From: CAYRVX01 sp964642165
Lineage (GTDB): Bacteria; Planctomycetota; Phycisphaerae; SM23-33
Assembly: GCA_964642165.1 (NCBI GenBank)
Contig: CAZXOC010000267.1
Span: forward strand, 1 to 10,304
Direction of reading: 5' to 3'
DNA length: 10,304 nucleotides
The position numbers and the translations under genes are program-made. Shown one piece after another: positions 1-6,401 of this stretch (positions are counted from its first letter, which is position 1; each line of letters begins with the position of its first letter). The notes beneath the pieces are model-generated. The model had not been told where the DNA came from. It did not search any database and saw only the letters and a program-made list of their open reading frames with translations.

Positions 1-1166
1 AGGGCGCCGGCGGCGGTCGCGCGGACCTCCTTGTCGGCATTTCGGAGGAGGCGCTCGATGGCGGGGGCGGCCTCGTGCGCCGCCGGGCCGATGCGTCCCA
101 GGGCACGCAGCGCCGCCAGGCGGACGGCGGGGGCCTTGTCCTCCAGGGAGCGAGCGAGGGCGGGCACGGCCTGCCGCGCGGCCGGGCCGACCTTCCCCAA
201 CGCAAAGGCCGCCGCTTCCCGCACAAACGGGTTGGGATCGCGAAGGGCCTTCGCCAGGGGCTCCGCGGCCTCGGGAGCCCGGGGACCGATCCCGCCCAGC
301 GCCACCGCCGCCCCGACGCGCGTCGGCGGGTCCTTGTGGTCGAGCAGCCCGATCAGCTTGTCCTTCGCCGCGGCGGCGGGCGGGCCGATCTTCGCCAGCG
401 CCCCGAACGCGCTGCCGCGCACCGCCTGGGCGTCGTCGCTCAGGGCCTCCAGGATCGCCGGCACGGCCGGCGCCGCCGCCGCGCCGATCTCGCCCAGGGC
501 CTCCAACGCCAGCTTGCGTGTCCACGTGTCCTCGTCCCAGGACGCGACGATGAGGGCGGGCACGGCCCGGGCCGCCGCCGGGCCCAGCTTGCCCAGGCCC
601 TTCGCGGCCATCCGCCGGACGAACCACTCCTTGTCCTTCAGCGCACGCCTGAGCGCCTCGAGGGCGGCCTCGCCCTTCGGGCGGACACCGCCCAACGCCT
701 CGGCACAGCGGCCGCGCAGGTACCGGTCGTTGTGGCGCAGGTGCTCCAGCAGCGCCGCAGCAGCCGGCGCCGCCGGCGGGCCGATGGCCCCCAGCGCGCT
801 GGCCGCGTGACGCCGCACGCGGATGTCGGCGTCCCTTCGGAGGGCGTCGAGCAGCGCCGGCACAGCGGGCGCGGCCGCCTCGCCCAGCGCCCCCAGCGCC
901 TCAGCCGCCACGCACCGCACGCGGGGCGCCTCGTCCCTCAGCGCCGCGGTGAGTGCCGGCACGGCGGGGGCCGAGGCCGGCGCCATCTTGCACAGGGCCC
1001 ACGCCGCCTCGTGGCGCGTGCGGGAGTCCTTGTCTCTCAGGGCCCGGGCCAGCGCCGGCACGGCCGCGGCGGCCTTCGGGCCGAGGGACCCGAGCGTCTC
1101 GGCCGCCTCCGCCCTCGTCGCAGGCGAATCGCTCCCGAGCCGGCGGACCAGCTCGGCGATCTCCGC
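1..1166 (-). repeat. Tandem degenerate ~99-bp repeats encoding HEAT units
   Basis: About eleven complete and one truncated 33-codon units follow each other without linkers. Each carries a GTGCCGGCG(C/A)T-like stretch (the VPAL of helix A) and a CTGGG(C/G) stretch (the ALG of helix B). Conservation is at protein level; at DNA level the units are diverged. This fits an old solenoid rather than a recent tandem expansion. The unit count was made by eye on the translated minus strand. Confidence 0.7.
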
Positions 1167-1292
1167 GCGGCGCGGCTCCGTCTTGCCTTCGGCGCCGCCA
1201 CCCGCGCACGCCAGCGCCAAGGCCCACATCGCTGCCGTCGAAGCCAGCATCCCTGCCGTCCTTCCTCCCCCACCGTCCCTGGCCTGGACCAT
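1..1292 (-). CDS. Secreted HEAT-repeat (PBS-lyase type) protein, 3' end cut by window edge
   Basis: The frame is open from the left edge up to 1292, giving 430 residues with no stop, so the C-terminus is missing. From about residue 44 it is a run of roughly twelve degenerate 33-residue helical repeats. The repeat pattern is AVPAL..AL.D....VR..AA.ALG.IGP.A, typical of HEAT_2/PBS-lyase HEAT repeats. Such repeats form alpha-solenoid scaffolds that bind other proteins; no catalytic residues are visible. The N-terminus looks like a signal peptide: arginines at 5 and 11, a hydrophobic core at about 15-28, and an Ala-Leu-Ala-Cys site at 26-29. That site suits signal peptidase I better than a strict lipobox. 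I chose the ATG at 1292-1290 because it overlaps the TGA of the dehydrogenase (TGATG), as at the next junction upstream. An in-frame ATG at 1250 has a better Shine-Dalgarno (GGAGGAAGGA at 1268-1259) and could be the real start. The family call is firm; the start and the role are not. Confidence 0.85.
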   Translation of the reverse strand, partial: MVQARDGGGGRTAGMLASTAAMWALALACAGGGAEGKTEPRRAEIAELVRRLGSDSPATRAEAAETLGSLGPKAAAAVPALARALRDKDSRTRHEAAWALCKMAPASAPAVPALTAALRDEAPRVRCVAAEALGALGEAAAPAVPALLDALRRDADIRVRRHAASALGAIGPPAAPAAAALLEHLRHNDRYLRGRCAEALGGVRPKGEAALEALRRALKDKEWFVRRMAAKGLGKLGPAAARAVPALIVASWDEDTWTRKLALEALGEIGAAAAPAVPAILEALSDDAQAVRGSAFGALAKIGPPAAAAKDKLIGLLDHKDPPTRVGAAVALGGIGPRAPEAAEPLAKALRDPNPFVREAAAFALGKVGPAARQAVPALARSLEDKAPAVRLAALRALGRIGPAAHEAAPAIERLLRNADKEVRATAAGA

Positions 1293-2335
1293 CAGCGTAC
1301 CACGACTCGCTCGCCGCCGGACAGCAGGGCTGCCTCGTAGGCGTTCATGACGTCGAGGGCGAACTCGAGGCTGCCTTGCTCGGCCGGTTTGCCGGCGAGG
1401 GCGCATTGGCAGAAGTACCGCATCTCCTCGTACATGCCCTGCGTCATGAGGGCCTTGTTCTCCAGCGTCGCCAGGCTGTTCTGCGGCTCCCAGACGACCG
1501 AGCCGCTGTCCGTGCCCGGCGGGGCGAAGTCCGTCGTGTGGGCGTAGTCGAGCGGGATGCCCCGGTGCATCGCCACACGCCGCCCGCCGCGGTCGACCGT
1601 CACATGGCGGTTCTCCGCGAAGAAGCTGTACCGCTCCGTCGCCCCGCGCATGCCGGCGGCCAGGTGAAGGTTGCCGATCGCGCCCGACGCGAGCTCCAGC
1701 ACGCACGCCCCGCCGCCGTGCCGGCCGCGGATCGTCGTGACGGCCGACGCCGGCCCCCCCACCGCCAGCATCGCCGACAGCGGATGCACGCCGTTCAGCA
1801 GCCAGTTGTTCGTCCGCCGCTCGGCCAGCACCCGCTGCCCGTGCGTGGGGATCTCCATGGGGTACTCGGCGAGGACCGTCCTCAGCGCCCCGGCCTGGTC
1901 GGCGGCCAGCAGCTCCCGGGCCTTGCGGATGGCGGGCATGAAGGCCTTCTTGAAGCCGACGACCACCACGCGGTCGCCGCGACGCGCGATCATGTCGCGC
2001 ACCTCGTTGGCGCGCACGGCCGGGGGCTTCTCCATCCACACGTGCAGCCCGGCCTCCAGGGCCTCGACCGTGAGCTTGGGGTGCAGCGACGCCGAGACGC
2101 TCAGGAACACCGCGTCGAGCCGCTCGCCGGCGTACATCTCGCGCGTGCTGCGGTAGACGCTCTCGACGCCGTACTCCCGGGCCGTCGGCCGGAGCAGCTC
2201 CTCGTTCACGTCGCACATCGCCCGGACCGTCACGGGCAGGTACGTCATGCACGGCAGCAGGTTGCGGTAGCAGTGCGAGCCGACGCCCACCACGCCGACG
2301 TTCAGCTTGCGGTCGAACTCCCGCCGGTAACTCAT
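1292..2335 (-). CDS. Gfo/Idh/MocA-family NAD(P)-dependent oxidoreductase
   Basis: This is a 347-residue cytoplasmic protein without signal or membrane segments, normal length for the family. The Rossmann part starts at once: GVVGVGS at 14-20 is the dinucleotide-binding glycine loop, and D42 after the second beta strand would hold the NAD ribose. The family signature EKP lies at 102-104, its lysine being the usual catalytic or cofactor-contacting residue. FKKAFMPA (128-135) and NGVHP (181-185, H184 the likely catalytic histidine) match the C-terminal substrate domain. The Asp usually found a few residues after that His is absent (HPLSAM). Family members oxidise or epimerise sugars, inositols and related polyols; the substrate here is unknown. 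The start ATG at 2335 overlaps the stop of the TIM-barrel gene (TGATG), with GGAG at 2347-2344, 8 nt upstream. The stop overlaps the HEAT gene start in the same way. Tight coupling to the TIM-barrel gene suggests consecutive steps of one sugar pathway. Confidence 0.9.
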   Translation of the reverse strand: MSYRREFDRKLNVGVVGVGSHCYRNLLPCMTYLPVTVRAMCDVNEELLRPTAREYGVESVYRSTREMYAGERLDAVFLSVSASLHPKLTVEALEAGLHVWMEKPPAVRANEVRDMIARRGDRVVVVGFKKAFMPAIRKARELLAADQAGALRTVLAEYPMEIPTHGQRVLAERRTNNWLLNGVHPLSAMLAVGGPASAVTTIRGRHGGGACVLELASGAIGNLHLAAGMRGATERYSFFAENRHVTVDRGGRRVAMHRGIPLDYAHTTDFAPPGTDSGSVVWEPQNSLATLENKALMTQGMYEEMRYFCQCALAGKPAEQGSLEFALDVMNAYEAALLSGGERVVVR

Positions 2336-3225
2336 CAGGCGATCTCCGGAATCTCGCGATGAAGGAAGTCCAGGTCCTGCTTGGCGAAGTCTCCGCCGGC
2401 GCCCTCCTGCCGCAGCCGCCCGTGGGAGGGGTTCAGGCAGACAACGGGGCACCGCCCGGCGGCGAGCACGCGGCGGGTGACCTCGACGACGGGCCAGCTC
2501 GCCTCGGCGAGGGACGAGCGCCACGTCAGCCGGCGCTCCGGGTCGCCCTCCTCGTGCCGCCCGCCCTTCAGGTGCAGGTAGCCGGTCAGGTCCGCGAGCC
2601 GCTCGCACGCCTCCAGCGTGGGGAACGTGCCCGTCTGCCAGAGGTTCTGCACGTCCCAGGTGAAGCAGACCTCCCCGGGCCGGCCCAGCGCGGCGAAGAA
2701 GCCCGCCACGTCCCGGGGCGTGCGGAGGATGCAGCGGCCCACCTCGTTCTCGATCGTCGCGCGGAAGCCGGCGGCGGCGATGCGCTCGACGGCCTCGCCG
2801 TACATGTCGATCAGCCAGGGGCTCTCGGCCTGGAGGTACTCGGCGCACGTGCCATACGCCGCCCGGCTGGAGCCCGCCGCCGCCAGCAGGCGGATGAGCC
2901 GGGGCTGGAGGATGCGGGCGATCCGGACGGCCCGGTCCACGCGCCCGAGGTGGTCGGACTCGAAGCCCGCGCGGCCGGCGGCCTCCACGTCCCCGCCGAA
3001 CAGGTGCGTGGAGAGGCAGTAGACCTCCAGGCCGCGCTGCCGGGCCATGTCGGCGACGCGGGCGGCCTCGGCGTCGCTCAAATCCATCACACGCTTGCCG
3101 AAGAGGGCGTCCTTCAGGTCCAGCAGCTCGATGCCCCACGCCACGTGGCGGTCCATCGCCTCGGGCAGATCCCTCGAGGCCATGGAGTTGAGCATGGTGA
3201 CGCGAACCGTCGATGCCTGGGTCAT
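2335..3225 (-). CDS. Sugar phosphate isomerase/epimerase-like TIM-barrel protein
   Basis: The protein has 296 residues, usual for xylose-isomerase-like (AP_endonuc_2 fold) TIM barrels, and no signal peptide. Residues seen where the family keeps its divalent metal site are E159 (ATIENE), D191 (FTWDVQN) and H218 (YLHLKGG). The last ligand, normally Glu in a final-strand ..E.P.. motif, appears to be N265 (VCLNPSH). Family members isomerise or epimerise sugars and sugar acids or cleave their derivatives; no exact reaction can be assigned. I chose ATG 3225 because the frame above it (up to 3372) encodes an arginine/glycine-rich stretch unlike protein and runs to the stop of the preceding gene. The ribosome site is weak (AGG at 3236-3234). 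The stop overlaps the ATG of the oxidoreductase gene, so the pair is translationally coupled. It may share the transcript of the FAD gene 143 bp upstream; no good promoter was found in that gap. Confidence 0.87.
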   Translation of the reverse strand: MTQASTVRVTMLNSMASRDLPEAMDRHVAWGIELLDLKDALFGKRVMDLSDAEAARVADMARQRGLEVYCLSTHLFGGDVEAAGRAGFESDHLGRVDRAVRIARILQPRLIRLLAAAGSSRAAYGTCAEYLQAESPWLIDMYGEAVERIAAAGFRATIENEVGRCILRTPRDVAGFFAALGRPGEVCFTWDVQNLWQTGTFPTLEACERLADLTGYLHLKGGRHEEGDPERRLTWRSSLAEASWPVVEVTRRVLAAGRCPVVCLNPSHGRLRQEGAGGDFAKQDLDFLHREIPEIA

Positions 3226-3341
3226 ACGTCCAGCCTGGCGTTGCCTCACGGGCGGAGCCGTCGTCACGCCGTTGCCGCCATCGGCAGGGCGACCCTCCCA
3301 TAGCCGAGCGCGCCCGCGGACGCAAGGACGCGGCTCGCCCC

Positions 3342-3366
3342 CCCGGTGACTCGTGCGACGACCGGG
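3342..3366 (-). terminator. Hairpin just after the FAD lipoprotein gene, possible weak terminator
   Basis: Reading leftward, two bases after the TGA at 3371-3369, CCCGGT and ACCGGG form a perfect 6-bp inverted repeat around a 13-nt loop. A G-run rather than a T-run follows, so it is not a classical intrinsic terminator. It may only protect or attenuate the transcript ahead of the TIM-barrel gene, or mean nothing in such GC-rich DNA. Confidence 0.25.
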
Positions 3367-3368
3367 AA

Positions 3369-6176
3369 TCACTTCACGGGCACCAACTGCACCGCGTCGA
3401 CGATCACGTACCCGTCGGTGCCCTCGTTGGAGATCACCAGGGCCGATTCCCTGTCCAACTCGAACGTGCCCAGCGGGACCAGTATGCCGTCGATCGGGGG
3501 CCTATCCCTCTGGTTGACGCGGATCGTCCTGGCGCCGCCGACGGCGTGGACGGTCACCGGCGTGTTGGTCGCCCGGTTCCCGAAGGCCACGTAGGCCAGG
3601 CGAACCTCGTACCTGCCCGGCTTCGCGCGGGCCAGCGAGAAGCGAACGGACTTGGCGCCCTTTCCGGTATTGCCGTCGTGCAGGTACCCCTCGCCCACGT
3701 ACGGCTGGGACCAGGTCGAGTGCTTCCACGTGCCCGTCTGCTTCGCCTGGTCGCCGTCGAGTACGATGCCTTCGAGTTTCCGCGCGGCGGGGAGGGCGGC
3801 CTTGCCGGACCGTCGCGATCCGCCGGCCGGGCGGGCCAGGTGACGCTGGCAGCGCCGGGCGACCTCGACGAGGCGAGGCGGCTCGTCGTACACGCGGATC
3901 TCGCACAGGCCGCGGGCCTCGCCGACGACCACGCGAAGCTTGCTCGTCGTGATCCGCTCCAGGGCGATCACGTGGCGGCGGGCCCCGTTGTCGGCCCGTT
4001 CGAACTGTGTTCTCCACGTCCCGTCCCGCCACGCCTGGAGGGCGAACTGCCTCGCCGCCGTGCGGGCGGTCCGGAAGGTCAAGCGCACCACGTTGCAGGC
4101 GATGGGCTTGTCCCAGGCGAGCTGGATCCAGTGCGGCCCGGTCGCGCCGGGACGAGGCGACCACGCGTTGGGGGCCTTGCCGACGACGCGGTTCCAGCCG
4201 TTGATGACGTTCGCCGGCCCCATGCCGTCGGCCGAACTGGATGCGAGCACCGTGGCTCGGCGTGCCAGGTCTGCCTCGTCGCGGTTCGGCACGCCCATCA
4301 GGTAGCATCCGTCCTTGAGCAGGGCCTGCTGCAGCGCCTGGAGGTGGCCGCGGAAGACGCCGCGGGGGTCGGTGTCGTGGCGTCGCGCGATGGCCGCGGC
4401 CGTGCCGGCGGCCTGGCCGGTCATGCACATCGGACGCATCACCCGCGTGCCGCCCAGGGCCACGTGCGTCGCCGAATGGCATCGCCCGGCCATGAACAGG
4501 TTGCCGACGTTCTTCGAGTACAGCGTGCGGTAGGGGATGCTGGTTCGGACGCCCTGGAAGACGTGGATGCAGTCGTTGCCCCGGACCCAGTAGCCCTCGG
4601 GGTGGTGCACGTCGATGCCCCAGTCGGTGAAGCCGACGGTATCGCGGTGGACGATCCGCTCGTCGTAGTCCCGCTGGGACAGGATGTAGTCGCCGACCAG
4701 GCGGCGGCTCTCGCGGACGCCCGGGACGTAGTTCAGCCAGACCAGCTCCCGGTTGGCGTTCTTGCCGGCGGTGGCTGAGTTGTAGTTCTTGGCGTAGTTC
4801 CACAGGCCCAGGCTGATCCGCAGCAGCTCGTCGCGGATCGTCTCGGCATCCGTGATGGTGCTGAGCATCCCGCCGTATTCCACCCACCAGGCGTGATGGA
4901 TCGCCCCGTCGGGGTTGTTGCCCGGGTTGCGCCCCTTGCCGCGGGAGGGGCCGTCGAAGCTGCCCGGCCGCGCGATCGTGCGGATGCGGCGGTGCGAGCC
5001 CAGCGGCTCGAAGTCTTCCGAACGGGTCCACTGGTGCGCCCACGCGGGGCAGGCGAACGGCACGGGGGCCGGGCGGGTCTTGAACACGGCCTTGTAGAGG
5101 CTGTTGCCCATCGTCCGGCGGCCCGCCTTGACGGGCGCGAGAGACTCGCCGAACTCCTCCCGCGCCTCCTGGCCCATGCGGAACTTCGCGCCCGCGTAAT
5201 AGCCGATCCACCCGTGTCCGGTGCAGTCGATGAACAGCGGCGCGGCAAACGACAGCCGCTGCCCGCTGCGGACGTCCAGGGCGAGAACGGTCCCGATCGT
5301 GGCCTTGTCCGCCATCGCCACGCCGGTGGCGCGGGTGTTGAGGAACAGCGCCAGGCCCGGCTCGGCGCGGACGACGGCCTCCATCTTCCGCGGATCGGCC
5401 GAGTTGCTCCACGACTGGGGCGGGAACAGCTCCTCGGCCAAGCCGGTCACGTTGATCCGGTCCGGCGGCTTGCCCAGGTAGCCCATGGGCGGGACCTCGA
5501 TCTCCGACGAGGCGTTGCCGCCCACCACGGGCCGATCCTGCACCAGCGCCACACGGCACCCGTGCCGCGCCGCCGCGATCGCCGCCCCCAGCCCCGCCGG
5601 GCCCGCGCCCACGACGACGACGTCGTATGTCCCCGCCGGCTTGACCGCCGCGCTGACGCCGCGGTACCGGAGTCGCTCGGCCGCCAGCTTGGCCGGGACG
5701 CCGCTCGGCTGGTACGAGCCCGACGCCAGCACCACCGCGTCGCAGCGACCCCACCAGCCGGTGAGATCGTGCAGGCGGACCTCGGTCCGTCCGGCCCGCA
5801 GCGCGAACGTGCCCCCGTCCACCCACTGCCACGCGTCGGTCTTCGCCTGGCCGAACACCACCTCCGACGCCCGGCCGCCCACCAGCACCTGGAACCGCCC
5901 GGGCGAGTGGCTGGGGTGCCAATCCCTGCACCGGACCCAGAGCCGATACCGCCCCGCCGCGGGGATCCTGGCCTGCGTGACGGCGTCGGCCACCGGCTTG
6001 CCCAACCCCGTCGCCAGCAGATACGGCGAGCCCATCACGTCGACGAATTGCGAGTCGTTGGACCACGTGCCCGTCGACTCGAACCCCTCGGCCTCGAACC
6101 ACACCACCCGCTCGGCCCGCAGCCACGAGCACCCGGTCAGCAACACGGCCAGGAGGACGATCACTTCGATTCGCAT
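3369..6176 (-). CDS. Multidomain lipoprotein: FAD-dependent oxidoreductase with discoidin-like and golvesin-like domains
   Basis: This is a 935-residue exported flavoprotein, probably an oxidoreductase of an unknown sugar or polysaccharide-derived substrate. A lipoprotein signal ends at L13-T14-G15-C16, with Ser at +2. Residues ~22-152 form a beta-rich, carbohydrate-binding-like domain. The FAD_oxidored core spans ~184-600: GAGPAG at 190-195 is the FAD dinucleotide loop; VQDRPVVGGNASSE (212-225) is the family signature; DCTGHG (317-322) is the second FAD contact; AGRCHSATHVALGG followed by TGQAAGTAAA (563-595) closes the FAD site. Residues ~640-765 resemble a discoidin/F5-8C domain (ASSSADG, ANVINGW, WIQLAW). 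Residues ~803-935 resemble a golvesin/Xly C-terminal domain (KPGRYEVRLAY, ending in VIVDAVQLVP). I chose ATG 6176 because it gives an immediate signal peptide and has GAGG at 6186-6183, 6 nt upstream. It is the first gene of the leftward block. The fold is clear; the substrate is not. Confidence 0.9.
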   Translation of the reverse strand: MRIEVIVLLAVLLTGCSWLRAERVVWFEAEGFESTGTWSNDSQFVDVMGSPYLLATGLGKPVADAVTQARIPAAGRYRLWVRCRDWHPSHSPGRFQVLVGGRASEVVFGQAKTDAWQWVDGGTFALRAGRTEVRLHDLTGWWGRCDAVVLASGSYQPSGVPAKLAAERLRYRGVSAAVKPAGTYDVVVVGAGPAGLGAAIAAARHGCRVALVQDRPVVGGNASSEIEVPPMGYLGKPPDRINVTGLAEELFPPQSWSNSADPRKMEAVVRAEPGLALFLNTRATGVAMADKATIGTVLALDVRSGQRLSFAAPLFIDCTGHGWIGYYAGAKFRMGQEAREEFGESLAPVKAGRRTMGNSLYKAVFKTRPAPVPFACPAWAHQWTRSEDFEPLGSHRRIRTIARPGSFDGPSRGKGRNPGNNPDGAIHHAWWVEYGGMLSTITDAETIRDELLRISLGLWNYAKNYNSATAGKNANRELVWLNYVPGVRESRRLVGDYILSQRDYDERIVHRDTVGFTDWGIDVHHPEGYWVRGNDCIHVFQGVRTSIPYRTLYSKNVGNLFMAGRCHSATHVALGGTRVMRPMCMTGQAAGTAAAIARRHDTDPRGVFRGHLQALQQALLKDGCYLMGVPNRDEADLARRATVLASSSADGMGPANVINGWNRVVGKAPNAWSPRPGATGPHWIQLAWDKPIACNVVRLTFRTARTAARQFALQAWRDGTWRTQFERADNGARRHVIALERITTSKLRVVVGEARGLCEIRVYDEPPRLVEVARRCQRHLARPAGGSRRSGKAALPAARKLEGIVLDGDQAKQTGTWKHSTWSQPYVGEGYLHDGNTGKGAKSVRFSLARAKPGRYEVRLAYVAFGNRATNTPVTVHAVGGARTIRVNQRDRPPIDGILVPLGTFELDRESALVISNEGTDGYVIVDAVQLVPVK

Positions 6177-6265
6177 GGCACACCTCAGGTACGGCGGGAG
6201 GTTCGCTGATTGTCGCGACGCTCCCGACGCAGTTGCGCCCACGGCCGCCGGGGGCATTCTCGACG

Positions 6266-6293
6266 ATTCTATCGCGGTTCGAGAGACCGACAA
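6266..6293 (-). promoter_or_regulatory. Putative sigma70-type promoter of the FAD lipoprotein gene
   Basis: On the minus strand TTGTCG (6293-6288, 4 of 6 consensus bases) and TAGAAT (6271-6266, 5 of 6) are separated by 16 bp. Transcription would begin near 6259, leaving a leader of about 80 nt before ATG 6176. AT-rich hexamers are rare in this GC-rich DNA and the position is right, which supports the call. It is consensus matching by eye only. I found no comparable match for the rightward gene in the 225-bp divergent gap 6177-6401. Confidence 0.45.
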
Positions 6294-6401
6294 GCTTCAT
6301 GCTGGTTCCAGCAACAGGGCGTCGCGCCGCCGAGGGGCCGCGGCGCGGAGCATGCGGCCGCGCTCTCGGGGCCACGAGGAATGCAACCTCGCTGGAGACC
6401 G

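Noticed and set aside
31..1350. Several long open frames on the plus strand over the HEAT gene (175 to 421 codons)
   Set aside because: Their products are Arg/Ala/Ser-rich with no recognisable motif, whereas the minus strand gives regular HEAT repeats. They are GC-bias shadows.
1292..3325. A single 677-codon frame covering both the TIM-barrel and dehydrogenase regions, suggesting a fusion
   Set aside because: In that frame the upstream half is Arg/Gly-rich noise. The TIM barrel is in a different frame, and the dehydrogenase has its own ATG and ribosome site at 2335.
3226..3372. N-terminal extension of the TIM-barrel protein to 3372, and a weak promoter-like TTGCGT/TATGGG pair in the gap
   Set aside because: The extension is Arg/Gly/Pro-rich and overlaps the stop of the FAD gene by 4 nt. 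The promoter matches only 3 of 6 bases in each box.
3502..6375. 957-codon open frame on the minus strand, out of frame with the FAD lipoprotein
   Set aside because: It is Arg/Gly/Pro-rich throughout and lacks the FAD motifs, which appear intact in the neighbouring frame ending at 3369.
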